Positions 1 through 8,487 are shown, counted from the first letter of the stretch. The stretch: 61,112 nucleotides of DNA from Bryobacterales bacterium (GCA_016789745.1 JAEUQF010000041.1:1-61112), one strand, 5' to 3'. Numbers and translations are program-made. Notes: generated by a model not told the origin, from the sequence alone.

Positions 1-13
1 TGAAAGTACCAGT

Positions 14-472
14 ATGGAAGCTGTCATCTGGATCCTACTGCCGGTCTTCGTTGCGGCCGGGTCGGCTCTTTTGTCGTTCTATATCATGCAGGCACGATTA
101 GAGGTGGCGCTAGCGCGTGAGAGAGAAGTGCTGGCGGCAGCTCGGGCCACGATCGATTCCCAAGAGAAAGTGCTGATTGAGCGTGTTAAGGCGACCGAGG
201 AGTGTGTCCGGCGCGAGTCGTTGAACGAGTTCCTGGCGGACTTCCGGGTGGAGGAACGGCATTACATGCGGGAGAGCAAGTCGCTATTCGCCAATAAAAA
301 GGCGATGGTCCTGCAGGAGCGTCTTTTCTTCCGTAACATTCCTCTTTCCAATTGGGTGGAACATGAACTCACGGTGGAAGAGGGAGGAGACCTGGGCCAG
401 CTTGCGAAAGCTTGCTCCATCTTCTCGACAAAAAGCTTCGCCGAACCGGAGACGTCCAAACTGCTCGGCTAA
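14..472 (+). CDS. Small membrane-anchored coiled-coil protein, function unknown
   Basis: A 152-residue protein. Residues about 4-26 form one hydrophobic segment, followed by a charged, Ala/Glu/Arg-rich helix (about 28-80) that looks like a coiled coil. The C-terminal half keeps a pattern of aromatic and basic residues (EERHYMRESKSLF, FFRNIPLSNWVEHEL). I infer an inner-membrane protein with one N-terminal anchor and the rest in the cytoplasm. I believe similar proteins occur in other Acidobacteriota, but I cannot assign a function. The ATG lies only 13 bases from the window edge, so promoter and ribosome binding site cannot be judged. A terminator-like hairpin follows at 528-573, so it is probably transcribed apart from the sigma factor gene downstream. 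Confidence 0.7.
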   Translation: MEAVIWILLPVFVAAGSALLSFYIMQARLEVALAREREVLAAARATIDSQEKVLIERVKATEECVRRESLNEFLADFRVEERHYMRESKSLFANKKAMVLQERLFFRNIPLSNWVEHELTVEEGGDLGQLAKACSIFSTKSFAEPETSKLLG

Positions 473-527
473 CCGTCGCGGCGGCCCACACCAACCTCCG
501 GCCTGAAAATGTTTCCTGCGTTGAGAT

Positions 528-573
528 GCCGCCCTGGCGTGAAACCCGCGTCCTGGGCGGCTTTTGCTTTTTT
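528..573 (+). terminator. Rho-independent terminator after the small membrane protein gene
   Basis: The arms gccgccc (528-534) and gggcggc (555-561) are exact reverse complements. They are followed by TTTTGC and a run of six T (568-573). The hairpin sits 56 bases after the stop codon of the upstream gene and before the sigma factor gene. Confidence 0.7.
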
Positions 574-621
574 CTCGTCAACACTGTAATCCCTTAAAGG
601 GTATTCCTCGTTTCTGTCGAT

Positions 622-1221
622 ATGATGGGCGTTATGGCTGAGCCGCTGGCTGCCTCTTCCGCCGTCGCGGCACCCGTACGCGACTTCAGCGCCTGGGTCA
701 CCAGTGAGCAGAAACGCGTCTTCCTGCTCTGCCAGCGCATGCTCCAGGATCGTGAAGAGGCCGATTCGGCGACCCAGGATGTTTTCCTCAAGGCATACCG
801 GGCCTGGCAGGCCCAGGGAGCCTTCGTCGAAGAGCCAGCAAAATGGGTGACGCGCATCGCCGTCAATACCTGCCTCGACCGCCTCCGCTCGCGCCGCTGG
901 CAGTTCTGGCGGAAACGCCCCGCCGCCGAGGACGAAACGCTCATCCTCAGCATGGCCCCGGCCTGCGATCCCACCGCCGAAGATAAAATGTACGCGCTCG
1001 AGATCGGCCGCAGGCTCAAGAGCGCAATCGAGGGGCTGAGTGACCGCCAGCGTGTCGTGTTCACCCTGAAACACTACGAAGACAAAACTTTGGAAGAGAT
1101 TGCCGACATTCTGGGCCTCGATGTGGGTACCGTCAAAGCGCACATGGCGCGCGCGGTATCCAAACTGCGCGACCAGTTGCAGGACCTCTACCGCGACCGC
1201 AAACGGCGGAGTAGGATTTGA
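622..1221 (+). CDS. RNA polymerase sigma-70 factor, ECF subfamily
   Basis: A 199-residue ECF sigma factor that would direct RNA polymerase to an alternative promoter set. Region 2 is at about residues 35-65 (DREEADSATQDVFLKAYRAW) and region 4 with its helix-turn-helix at about 138-188 (LSDRQRVVFTLKHYEDKTLEEIA, then GLDVGTVKAHMARAVSKLR). There is no region 3, as expected for ECF factors. ATG codons at 622, 625 and 634 are all possible starts and none has a strong Shine-Dalgarno; I kept the first. The gene is followed 19 bases later by a zinc-finger anti-sigma gene, which overlaps a Spy-like gene. This is the usual ECF sigma/anti-sigma/target layout, so autoregulation is likely. Confidence 0.93.
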   Translation: MMGVMAEPLAASSAVAAPVRDFSAWVTSEQKRVFLLCQRMLQDREEADSATQDVFLKAYRAWQAQGAFVEEPAKWVTRIAVNTCLDRLRSRRWQFWRKRPAAEDETLILSMAPACDPTAEDKMYALEIGRRLKSAIEGLSDRQRVVFTLKHYEDKTLEEIADILGLDVGTVKAHMARAVSKLRDQLQDLYRDRKRRSRI

Positions 1222-1240
1222 AGAAGTGAGGCGAGAGCAT

Positions 1241-1687
1241 ATGGCAAAGCATTGGTCAGATAACGATTTCCTGATGGCGACCTACGGGGTGGGACCCGAG
1301 GATGGCCACCTGGAGGCCTGCGCCGCGTGCCGCGCCGAGTTCGAACGCCGCCAACACCTGCGGCGCCAAACCGCAGAAACGGCACAAGTTCCCGCTGACT
1401 TCCTGGTGGAGCAGCGGCGCCGCATCGACGCCCGTGTCGAGCGTCCCAAGCACGGATGGATGTTCCGCTGGAGTCCAGCCCTCGGGGCCACTGCGATGGC
1501 CGTTGCCCTCGTAGTCTGGCAGGCGCCCCTGCAGAAGCAGGCCCCTGCCGCGGATCAGCCCGTCGCCCAGGCCGCGGCCGGCGCCAAAAGCGATGCCCAG
1601 CTTTTCGCCGAGATCTACCAGACAGCCTCCGATTGGGAGCCCGAATCGGTCACCCCGGTAAAGGCCCTGTTTGAGGCGAAACAATGA
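1241..1687 (+). CDS. Anti-sigma factor with zinc-finger motif and one membrane segment
   Basis: A 148-residue protein, from the ATG at 1241; the reading frame is open further upstream, but that part overlaps the sigma factor gene. Residues 23-30 carry an H-x3-C-x2-C motif (HLEACAACR), the zinc-binding core of anti-sigma factors of the ZAS type. Residues about 76-94 (SPALGATAMAVALVVW) form a single transmembrane helix, and the remaining about 50 residues would be periplasmic. By family knowledge it should bind and hold the ECF sigma factor encoded immediately upstream until an envelope signal releases it. The stop codon overlaps the next start (ATGA), so the Spy-like gene is translationally coupled. 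Confidence 0.85.
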   Translation: MAKHWSDNDFLMATYGVGPEDGHLEACAACRAEFERRQHLRRQTAETAQVPADFLVEQRRRIDARVERPKHGWMFRWSPALGATAMAVALVVWQAPLQKQAPAADQPVAQAAAGAKSDAQLFAEIYQTASDWEPESVTPVKALFEAKQ

Positions 1688-2154
1688 AACGTCGCCTGCT
1701 GTTCCTGGTGTTCGCCACCTCACTGATGGCCTTCGGCCAGATCCGCGACTTCTTCCCCTGGTGGGAAACACCCATCGCCCGCGACCTGAACCTCTCCGAC
1801 GACCAAACGCAGAAGATCCAGGCCATTGTCCGCGAGTATCGGGACCGCCTGATCGACCTGCGCGCCAACGTCGAGAAGTCCGACAACCAGTTGACAGACC
1901 TAGTGAACGAGGATCACCCCGACTCGCAGAAAGTGAATGCCGCCATCGAACGCATCCTGACGGCACGCACGGAGCTTACCAGGGCCGTGGCGCAGATGGG
2001 CTTCCGCCTGCGCATGGTCTTGACGCCCCAGCAGTGGAAAGAGCTCCAAAAGAGGCGCCCGCTGCCACAACGCTTTGGTCCGGACGGTGCGGGTCCGCGC
2101 CCACCGCTCCGGAAGGGGGACCCGCGCCGACCCCTGCCCGAAGACGAGGAATAG
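1684..2154 (+). CDS. Spy/CpxP-family-like periplasmic protein (ECF operon member)
   Basis: A 156-residue protein with a signal peptide at 1-19 (MKRRLLFLVFATSLMAFGQ). It has the all-helical layout of Spy/CpxP-like proteins with two LTxxQ-like motifs: LNLSDDQTQKI near residue 36 and VLTPQQWKEL near residue 120. The tail is rich in Pro and Arg. Family members act as periplasmic chaperones or as sensors that damp envelope-stress kinases. Here the gene overlaps the anti-sigma gene by four bases, so it may be the extracytoplasmic sensor or an effector of the ECF sigma system. A second Spy-like gene at 8047-8487 lies under a different control element. Confidence 0.82.
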   Translation: MKRRLLFLVFATSLMAFGQIRDFFPWWETPIARDLNLSDDQTQKIQAIVREYRDRLIDLRANVEKSDNQLTDLVNEDHPDSQKVNAAIERILTARTELTRAVAQMGFRLRMVLTPQQWKELQKRRPLPQRFGPDGAGPRPPLRKGDPRRPLPEDEE

Positions 2155-2355
2155 CCCGGCCCTGCAGTATTTACATTACCGGGGGCGGTACCACGCTACT
2201 CCCGTGGCTGGTCAGGGACCGCCCTCCGGTACCTCGCTGCACAGCCCGCGCCGCAGAATAACCCCTTTCGCGTAACGAAGGTACGCGCACCCACCGTCAA
2301 ACAGACGAACACCCGGCCCGATCGCCGCCGGTACTAGTACAGTCGTAAAAGTCAC

Positions 2356-2384
2356 TTGACGCAGGTGGCAGCTTCCATGACAAT
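2356..2384 (+). promoter_or_regulatory. Possible sigma-70 promoter for the transpeptidase gene
   Basis: TTGACG (2356-2361) is followed after 17 bases by GACAAT (2379-2384), matching the consensus at 5/6 and 4/6 positions. It lies about 80 bases before the chosen start of the transpeptidase gene. The rest of the 308-base gap (2155-2462) shows no gene that I can support and no obvious terminator for the sigma operon. Confidence 0.4.
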
Positions 2385-2462
2385 AAGTTCATTGCTGTGG
2401 AATTTTGACACGCGCCTGTAGCGCGATGTGTGATTTTGACCGATGTAATGAATAGGGGTGGC

Positions 2463-3713
2463 ATGCCACATACGACCTCGCCAAGATCCTTGATCACCTT
2501 ACTTGTGCTGTTGTTTCTGGTGAACGACAGCCTTCTGGCTGCCAAATCCAGATCGCGAGTGACGCGTCGCGGTTCCGCGTCCTCCACCACGGCCAAGAAG
2601 ACGGCCAAGAGTCCCGCCCCGAAAGCGAAGGCGCAGGCGAAGTCAAAGGCAAAGAGCGGTACAGCCACCGCCAGTCGTCGACGCGGTCGCGCCTACCTCC
2701 GCTCGACGGCCTACTCCCGCGGCACCAGCCTGATCAAGGACGGCCCCTGGCTCGAACCGACGTTCGCTGACTCGTCCCAGGGCGATTGGGTTGCCGGCGA
2801 AGATCCGGTGGTCCGGAAAGCAGCAGAAGAAGCGCTGGGCCCCTACAACGGCTCGGTCGTCGTCGCTGACCCCTACAGCGGACGCATCCTCGCACTCGTC
2901 AACCAGAAACTGGCGCTGAAGAGCGGATTCCAGCCGTGCTCCACCATCAAGGTCGTTGCCGGATTGGCAGCTTTGAGCGAAGGCATCATCGATCGGGAAA
3001 CCATGATCCCGGTGGCTCGCCGCGCCCAGCAGAACCTCACGTGGGCTCTGGCGGTTTCCAACAATGCCTACTTCGCCCATCTCGGCGAGAAGCTCGGCTT
3101 TGACCGGATCAGCTACTACGCCCGCCTGTTCGGCCTCGGCGAACGCGCCGGCCTCAATATCGAAGGCGAGCAGCCAGGCGTCCTGCCCACCACGCCGCCC
3201 CCCGGCGGGCTCGGCCTGATGACCAGCTTTGGCCACGGTATCTCGCTCACCCCGCTGGAATTAACCGCCTTGCTCTCGATGGTCGCCAACGGCGGCACGC
3301 TCTACTACCTGCAGCACCCGCGCACTCCCGGCGACGTGGAACACTTCGTCCCCCGCGTGAAGCGCAAGCTGGAAGTCACCCAGCACATCGAACAGATGAA
3401 GCCCGGCATGATGGGCGCCGTCGAGTACGGCACCGCCCGCCGCGCTGGCTATCAGAGCAATGATCTGATCTTCGGGAAAACGGGCACATGCACCGACGAA
3501 CGCACTCCCACTCACCTCGGCTGGTTCGGCAGCTTCAATGATGTTGGCCGCAATAAGCTGGTAGTGGTTGTGCTGCTGACCGGCGGTCGTCCAGTGAATG
3601 GCCCCGTGGCCTCCGGCGTTGCCGGTGCGGTGTATAAGAATCTGGCGGAAGTGGATTACTTCTCGCAGCCGCGCACGATTTCCTCGTCGGCGATGATCAG
3701 CCTTCGTCCGTAA
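2463..3713 (+). CDS. Penicillin-binding protein, compact transpeptidase
   Basis: A 416-residue protein from the ATG at 2463, preceded by AGGGG at 2454-2458; in-frame starts at 2430 (GTG) and 2448 (ATG) lack a Shine-Dalgarno. The order is: a hydrophobic anchor or signal (10-27), a Lys/Ala/Ser-rich linker (28-80), then a penicillin-binding transpeptidase domain. The three active-site motifs are visible: SxxK (S160-TIK), SNN (S199-N201) and KTG (K339-TGT). It should crosslink peptidoglycan in the periplasm and be a beta-lactam target. It lacks the long N-terminal dimerisation module of class B PBPs such as FtsI and PBP2, and has no glycosyltransferase domain. Its last 17 bases overlap the convergent obgE gene. 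Confidence 0.88.
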   Translation: MPHTTSPRSLITLLVLLFLVNDSLLAAKSRSRVTRRGSASSTTAKKTAKSPAPKAKAQAKSKAKSGTATASRRRGRAYLRSTAYSRGTSLIKDGPWLEPTFADSSQGDWVAGEDPVVRKAAEEALGPYNGSVVVADPYSGRILALVNQKLALKSGFQPCSTIKVVAGLAALSEGIIDRETMIPVARRAQQNLTWALAVSNNAYFAHLGEKLGFDRISYYARLFGLGERAGLNIEGEQPGVLPTTPPPGGLGLMTSFGHGISLTPLELTALLSMVANGGTLYYLQHPRTPGDVEHFVPRVKRKLEVTQHIEQMKPGMMGAVEYGTARRAGYQSNDLIFGKTGTCTDERTPTHLGWFGSFNDVGRNKLVVVVLLTGGRPVNGPVASGVAGAVYKNLAEVDYFSQPRTISSSAMISLRP

Positions 3714-4713
3714 CCGGACTGGCGAAAACAACTTTCTCGATCGCAAATAAAAGCTCTTCCAAGCCTTCGCCGGTAACGGCGGAGATCTTGTAGAAGGGCA
3801 TTTTGCGTCTTTGGGCGGCGCGCTTCAGCTTGGTGACGCGATCCGGATCCTGCGCGGTGTCCATCTTGGTGGCCACCACCAGCATTGGTTTGGCGGCCAG
3901 TTCATCGCTGAACGCGGCCAATTCCTTGAGGATGATCTTGAAATCATCCACCGGGTCGCGACCCGAGAACTCCGAAACATCCACAAGGTGCACCAGCACC
4001 TTGGTGCGCTCGATATGGCGCAGGAACTGGATCCCCAGTCCTGCGCCCTCGTGGGCCCCTTCGATCAGGCCGGGGATATCGGCCACCACAAACGTCCGCT
4101 CCATGTCACGCTTCACGACGCCCAGGTTCGGCTCCAGCGTCGTAAACGGGTAATCGGCAATCTTCGGTTTTGCCGCCGAGATGCGCGAAATCAAAGTCGA
4201 TTTGCCGGCATTCGGGAAGCCCACCAGCCCCACGTCGGCCAGCAGCTTCAACTCCAGCCGCAGATGCCGTTCCTGCCCGGGACGCCCGGGCGTGTGCTCG
4301 GTTGGCGCCTGGTGCGTCGGTGTGGCGAAGTTCTGGTTTCCCAAACCGCCGCGCCCGCCCTTGGCAACGGTAAACCGCTGATTCGGCTCCGTAAAGTCGA
4401 ACAACTTGTCGCCCGTCTCGTCGTTGTAGACAACGGTGCCCACCGGCACGGGCAACTCGATGGACTCGCCGTCACGCCCGGTCTTATTGCTACCCTCCCC
4501 GTGGCGGCCGCGTTCGGCCTTGTGTTCCGGGTTGTAGCGGAAGTGCAGGAGCGTATTGTAGTGGGGATTGGAGACCAGGACGACGTCGCCGCCGCGTCCG
4601 CCATCGCCGCCCGAAGGGCCGCCCTTGGGGACGAACTTCTCACGGCGGAAGGCGAGGATACCGTTGCCGCCATCGCCGGCTTTCACCAGGATTCTAACTT
4701 CATCAATAAACAT
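3697..4713 (-). CDS. obgE: GTPase Obg/CgtA
   Basis: A 338-residue Obg GTPase with the expected two domains. The glycine-rich Obg fold covers residues 1-158 (start [14 protein letters not shown] at 11-18). The G domain begins with G1 GFPNAGKS (165-172), then G2 TT (191-192), G3 DIPG (212-215), G4 ATKMD and G5 SAVTGEG. Obg acts in large ribosomal subunit assembly and links growth with stress. The short C-terminal extension of some Obg proteins is missing. It follows rplU and rpmA, a widely conserved order, but here a strong hairpin with a T-tract ends directly at the obgE start codon and there is no Shine-Dalgarno between them. Confidence 0.97.
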   Translation of the reverse strand: MFIDEVRILVKAGDGGNGILAFRREKFVPKGGPSGGDGGRGGDVVLVSNPHYNTLLHFRYNPEHKAERGRHGEGSNKTGRDGESIELPVPVGTVVYNDETGDKLFDFTEPNQRFTVAKGGRGGLGNQNFATPTHQAPTEHTPGRPGQERHLRLELKLLADVGLVGFPNAGKSTLISRISAAKPKIADYPFTTLEPNLGVVKRDMERTFVVADIPGLIEGAHEGAGLGIQFLRHIERTKVLVHLVDVSEFSGRDPVDDFKIILKELAAFSDELAAKPMLVVATKMDTAQDPDRVTKLKRAAQRRKMPFYKISAVTGEGLEELLFAIEKVVFASPVTDEG

Positions 4714-4727
4714 GACAACAAAAGAAA

Positions 4728-4754
4728 AAGGGTCCAGAGAGGCTCTGGACCCTT
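4728..4754 (-). terminator. Terminator or attenuator hairpin between rpmA and obgE
   Basis: On the minus strand, two 12-base arms (aagggtccagag and ctctggaccctt) pair exactly around a 3-base loop. They run into TTTTTCTTTTGTTGTC, which is followed immediately by the obgE ATG (4713-4711). The structure has all marks of a rho-independent terminator for the rplU-rpmA transcript, but it leaves no room for a separate obgE leader. Confidence 0.8.
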
Positions 4755-4799
4755 AATGGAGTGCAGACAGGAGAAAGTCGTTACGGGGCCGGAGCAGCG

Positions 4800-5078
4800 T
4801 TACTGAGCCGGAGCAGCAGCGGCGGCAGGAGCCTGGATGCTGATGAACTTGCCCATGCGGCCGCGGTCGCGGAAAACCACCACGCCCGGAATCTTCGCAA
4901 ACAGGGTATCGTCCTTGCCACGCCCGACGTTTTCGCCGGGCTTAAACCGCGTGCCGCGCTGGCGAACCAGGATGGAACCGCCGGTCACCAGTTGGCCGCC
5001 GAAGGCCTTGACGCCAAGCCGTTGGGCATTAGAGTCGCGGCCGTTTTTAGTAGAGCCTAAACCTTTTTTACTTGCCAT
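4800..5078 (-). CDS. rpmA: Large ribosomal subunit protein bL27
   Basis: A 92-residue bL27. The N-terminus is the expected [20 protein letters not shown], followed by the conserved [20 protein letters not shown] and [20 protein letters not shown]. The mature N-terminus reaches toward the peptidyl transferase centre. The start is MASKKG, without the cleavable leader seen in Firmicutes. A low-complexity Ala/Pro tail ([11 protein letters not shown]) extends the end slightly. It is 15 bases downstream of rplU in the same operon. Confidence 0.98.
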   Translation of the reverse strand: MASKKGLGSTKNGRDSNAQRLGVKAFGGQLVTGGSILVRQRGTRFKPGENVGRGKDDTLFAKIPGVVVFRDRGRMGKFISIQAPAAAAAPAQ

Positions 5079-5093
5079 GGTGCATTGCCTCGC

Positions 5094-5405
5094 TTACAGC
5101 ACAATCTCGCTGATCGCAACGGCCGTGCGATTCTGGCGATGACCGATGGTCCGCTTGTACTGCTTCTTGCGCTTGAACTTGAAAACGATGATCTTCTCGC
5201 CGCGGGTCTGGGACTGGATGGTGCCCTTCACACGAGCGGCGGCGGCCTGCTGGCCGGTCATAAACTGATGCTGGTCATTGGAGAGGGCCAGCACGCGGTC
5301 AAACTCGACCGTGGCGCCCGCGTCCCCGGGAAGGGATTCCACGTGGATGACGTCGCCGGGAGCCACGCGGTACTGTTTCCCGCCCGTTTCGATCACTGCG
5401 TACAT
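5094..5405 (-). CDS. rplU: Large ribosomal subunit protein bL21
   Basis: A 103-residue bL21, the normal size. I chose the ATG at 5405 (MYAVIETGGKQYRVAPGD) because the family begins at this methionine and GAGGACC lies just upstream; the 25 extra in-frame residues further upstream do not look like bL21. The C-terminal signature FKFKRKKQYKRTIGHRQ is clear. It binds 23S rRNA in the large subunit. The promoter at 5489-5517 leaves a leader of about 75 bases. Confidence 0.97.
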   Translation of the reverse strand: MYAVIETGGKQYRVAPGDVIHVESLPGDAGATVEFDRVLALSNDQHQFMTGQQAAAARVKGTIQSQTRGEKIIVFKFKRKKQYKRTIGHRQNRTAVAISEIVL

Positions 5406-5488
5406 AAGGTCCTCAGAAAGGCTTGGGTTGGAGGCTACAAGAGGGGGACACACCAAGGTCGGCGTGCCATCACGAGCCACAATCAGTA

Positions 5489-5517
5489 ATTCTAGCGGAT
5501 TATCGGGCTCTTGTCTA
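5489..5517 (-). promoter_or_regulatory. Sigma-70 promoter of the rplU-rpmA operon
   Basis: On the minus strand TAGACA (5517-5512) and TAGAAT (5494-5489) are separated by exactly 17 bases, each with one mismatch to consensus. Transcription should begin near 5482, about 77 bases before the rplU ATG. It lies in the only gap between rplU and the AsmA-like gene. Confidence 0.72.
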
Positions 5518-5537
5518 TCACAGCGTGCCGCGCCGAT

Positions 5538-7157
5538 TCAGTCGGAGTTCTTCGGAGCCTTCAGCGACACTTTGAAATCGGGCTTGGCGCGCGAGCCGCT
5601 GATCGTCAGATAGAATACCGCGCCGGCTCCGTCCTTGGCCAGAAAGGGGTCCACCGGCTTCAACAGAATGCGCTTCCAGCGCGATTTCACCATCTGCGAC
5701 ACCCGCCCCTGCGTACGCACCGGGCCGGCGAACTCCATGGTCTCGTCGTTCAGATTCATATGCCCGGCAAGGTTCACCTCCGCCCCGGGGATGGTGAACA
5801 TGATCTGCCGCAGTTGCAACAGGCCACGCCGAAGGTCGAACACACCGGCAAAGTCCGACGGTACTTTCTCAATCGCAGTGTTGTTCGGCTTGCCCTGGGC
5901 GCGGCGGCTCAGGTCGTCGAGTTTCGCCTGCGTTTCTCCGCTGGTGAAGACGGTGTCGTCCAACTCGAAGGTGCCGCCGACAATCAGCTTCTGATCATAC
6001 GGAATGCCCTTGCCGGGCGGTACCGTCAGCTTGATATTCAGGTCGATGCCGCCGCGCAGCGGAGGCTGATTACCTTTCACGGCCAGGCGTAGGAAGTCGT
6101 CGAGCTTGCCGCCTTTGGCCATCGCCGTCAACGCCACGGTTTTCCCGTTCTCGCCCGGATAGCGCTGCACGGCGCCGCGGATTGTAAGGTTGGTCGACCC
6201 AAGTTTGGCGTAGACAGGCTGCAGCAGCGTGTCGCCATTGGTGCCATCCACGATGGCGTGAAACTTCGTGCTCAGCGGAACGGTGTTCTTCACCGCGGAC
6301 AACCGGAAGTCCGGAACGCGGGCCTCGCCATCCACCACGATCTCGTTCAACTTGCCGCTGAACTTGCCGGTGGAATCGAGAATGCCTCCGATGCTCTTGA
6401 ACACGCCCAGGTCCGCCTTACGGAACACGTAGTCACCGGTGAGCGGTGATTCGCCGGGCTCGTCGGTATCGAACGGGCCGAAGCTGCCCTTGCTCTCCAC
6501 CAGCCCGTCGGGCTTGGGATTCGTCAATACCGCGTCATACTGGATCGGCACACCCTGGCCCGCGTCGCGCAGTTGCAACTTGAACATGTCGAATTCCAGC
6601 GGCGCCTTCTTCGGATCTTTCGGCAGCACCCGCAGTTTCATCCCATCCGCGATAACGGCATCGACAATCACCGGCCCCTTGTCGTCGTCGGCCTTCTTCC
6701 CGTCACCAGGCTTTGCTGCGCGGGGTGTCTTCGGCCGGTCGCCTTTCGGCGGGATGGTCAGTTCGAAGCCCTCCAGGCGGATGTGCCGCACCTGCAACGG
6801 CGGCTTCAGCCGGACACTGGCCAGTTCGAACTCGAAGCGCAGCCGCTGCATCTTCACGAGCGGCGGCTGGTCGGCCCTCGCATGCTGCTTCAGTTCAATG
6901 CCGCGCGCTTCCACCTGCAGAAACGCCCCGCGGCCCCCATCCATCGCGGTTCGCCACGGGCTGGCCATCTTCGAGGTAATGCGCAGATCGTCCAGGCGCA
7001 CGTCGGCGTCAAAGCGCTTGCCTAAATAGGCAATCACCTGCTCACGCAGATAGGGCTCGACGTTTTCCGAGGCCTTGCGCACCGCCAGCCAGATGCCCGT
7101 AGCACCGGCCGTCAGCAGCACAGCGGCTGCAATGAGAATCTTCTTTCCGCGGGTCAC
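5538..7157 (-). CDS. AsmA-like / DUF748-type envelope protein
   Basis: A 539-residue protein with a GTG start. One transmembrane helix at residues 7-26 is followed by a long, beta-rich periplasmic region with the repetitive layer pattern of AsmA/TamB-like proteins (for example VEARGIELKQHARADQPP, LQVRHIRLEGFEL). The C-terminal part (about 430-539) resembles the AsmA C-terminal domain, with an LRQIMFTIPGAEVNLAGHMN stretch and an ending in SGSRAKPDFKVSLK. AsmA-like proteins are thought to bridge the inner and outer membrane and move phospholipids. A Lys/Asp/Pro-rich linker lies at about 140-165. The gene stands alone between divergent and tandem neighbours, so the context adds nothing. Confidence 0.8.
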   Translation of the reverse strand: MTRGKKILIAAAVLLTAGATGIWLAVRKASENVEPYLREQVIAYLGKRFDADVRLDDLRITSKMASPWRTAMDGGRGAFLQVEARGIELKQHARADQPPLVKMQRLRFEFELASVRLKPPLQVRHIRLEGFELTIPPKGDRPKTPRAAKPGDGKKADDDKGPVIVDAVIADGMKLRVLPKDPKKAPLEFDMFKLQLRDAGQGVPIQYDAVLTNPKPDGLVESKGSFGPFDTDEPGESPLTGDYVFRKADLGVFKSIGGILDSTGKFSGKLNEIVVDGEARVPDFRLSAVKNTVPLSTKFHAIVDGTNGDTLLQPVYAKLGSTNLTIRGAVQRYPGENGKTVALTAMAKGGKLDDFLRLAVKGNQPPLRGGIDLNIKLTVPPGKGIPYDQKLIVGGTFELDDTVFTSGETQAKLDDLSRRAQGKPNNTAIEKVPSDFAGVFDLRRGLLQLRQIMFTIPGAEVNLAGHMNLNDETMEFAGPVRTQGRVSQMVKSRWKRILLKPVDPFLAKDGAGAVFYLTISGSRAKPDFKVSLKAPKNSD

Positions 7158-7314
7158 CTACCTGATTAGATCAGAACGGCGTAGGAGTTGTTTCACACAA
7201 AAGAGCGCGACGGAAAACCGGGGCGGATGGGACTCCGATAGTACTCTGTAGGGTTTTGCATGCGTAGACGAATGTGCGCAATCTGCTTTATTGTTCTAAC
7301 TGAGCGCATTACTT

Positions 7315-7968
7315 ATGAAGCTGCTTCTCTTGTTAGCCGCCGCATTCGCCCCCTTATCTGCGGCAGGGACCATCGCTATCTCCTCCGATGGCAGTACTGC
7401 CTACTTTCAGGAGAGCCCGAAGCCCAGCGGCAGCGTACGCTCGCTTGGCCAAACGTTCACCGTGCCCTCGCCCACTGGGGAGAACGTGCTTAGCAGCTTC
7501 GCATTTCACTTTGCCTCCGGCACGGATAAAACATTTGACTATCGCGCCATGATCTTTGAGTGGGATACGGTGAACGCGCGCGCCACTGGGACGGCTCTGT
7601 TCTCCAGTGCCATCCTGAACGGCTCCCAGGCACCTAACTTCACAGGTGTGGATCTGATCCTGAATCCATCGCTGACTTATGTGGCGCTACTAACCACACA
7701 GGGCGTGAATAACGATGACTTCGCAAATGGTCTACTGGAGTTGAACAGTGTAAATGTCTACGCCGGCGGTGGCGCACATTCGCAGACCAGCACGGCGGCA
7801 AATGGCACATCGGGAGACGGTGATTGGACCGCCTCGGCGTGGTCCGAAGTAAATGGCAGCACGGACTTCCGGTTTGACGCCACGTTTGTGGGGACGCCCG
7901 AGCCCGCAACCTGGGCATTACTCGGCGTAGGTTTAACGGCGCTCGGCTTACTCCGCCGCCCGCAATAA
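7315..7968 (+). CDS. PEP-CTERM sorting-signal protein, secreted
   Basis: A 217-residue protein with an N-terminal signal peptide (MKLLLLLAAAFAPLSAAG). It has a typical PEP-CTERM tail: the motif TPEPAT, a hydrophobic helix (WALLGVGLTALGLL) and a final RRPQ. Such proteins are exported and processed at the tail by an exosortase. The body is Ser/Thr/Gly-rich and beta-like, common for extracellular matrix proteins; I cannot assign a specific role. No exosortase is in the window. No clear Shine-Dalgarno precedes the ATG. The 157-base gap upstream holds nothing else that I can support. Confidence 0.85.
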   Translation: MKLLLLLAAAFAPLSAAGTIAISSDGSTAYFQESPKPSGSVRSLGQTFTVPSPTGENVLSSFAFHFASGTDKTFDYRAMIFEWDTVNARATGTALFSSAILNGSQAPNFTGVDLILNPSLTYVALLTTQGVNNDDFANGLLELNSVNVYAGGGAHSQTSTAANGTSGDGDWTASAWSEVNGSTDFRFDATFVGTPEPATWALLGVGLTALGLLRRPQ

Positions 7969-7987
7969 CGATACTTACAAACAAGAA

Positions 7988-8021
7988 ATGGCCGGCACGC
8001 CTCCGTAGCAGCGCCGGCCAT
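7988..8021 (-). terminator. Probable terminator of the Spy-like gene
   Basis: The arms atggccggc (7988-7996) and gccggccat (8013-8021) are perfect reverse complements. On the minus strand they are followed by TTTCTTGTTTG. It lies between two convergent genes and may serve the minus-strand one. Confidence 0.5.
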
Positions 8022-8046
8022 CGCGGATCAGTTCCCTGTTACTTCG

Positions 8047-8487
8047 TTACTGATTCTGTGTTTTGTTCGGATCCTGCTTCTGCCCGCGGAAGCGCTCCCG
8101 CATGTGCTTGCCGCGCTTGTCCCGCATCTGCTCCCACTGGGTGAGCTGATCGGCAGTCAGCACATTGGCCAAGTTCTGCTTGGTCTGCTCACGGAGTTGC
8201 TTCATCTCCGCGCGGGCTTCCTCCGAGGGGGCCTGGCCGCGTTCCGGACGCGGGTATTTCTCCATCAGCGCCCGCATCTTGGTTTGGTTTTCCTGCAGGA
8301 TGCCGCGGACCTTCGTTTCCTGGTCGGGGGCCAGTTTCAGGTGCTCCTTCATCATGGTCACCTGCCGGTCCAGCATCTTCGCCGGATCGCCTTTGCGGCC
8401 GTGACCGGGGCGCTGGGCGAAAGCGGCCGTGGAAAGAAACAGAGCCGTGGCGGTGACGGCGGCGATCATTTGCTTGCGTATGTTCAT
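8047..8487 (-). CDS. Spy/CpxP-like periplasmic chaperone (Cpx-like regulon member)
   Basis: A 146-residue protein with a signal peptide at 1-24 (ending TAAFAQ). Two helices carry the LTxxQ-type motifs LKLAPDQETKVRGIL and LTADQLTQWEQM; the rest is highly charged (Arg, Lys, Gln, Glu). Spy-like proteins bind unfolded proteins in the periplasm. A strong Shine-Dalgarno (AGGAGG, eight bases before the ATG) is present. Upstream at 8556-8574 lies a direct repeat nearly identical to one between the efflux operon and the two-component system at 12074-12092, at the same distance from the start. I infer that it belongs to that system's regulon. Confidence 0.85.
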   Translation of the reverse strand: MNIRKQMIAAVTATALFLSTAAFAQRPGHGRKGDPAKMLDRQVTMMKEHLKLAPDQETKVRGILQENQTKMRALMEKYPRPERGQAPSEEARAEMKQLREQTKQNLANVLTADQLTQWEQMRDKRGKHMRERFRGQKQDPNKTQNQ

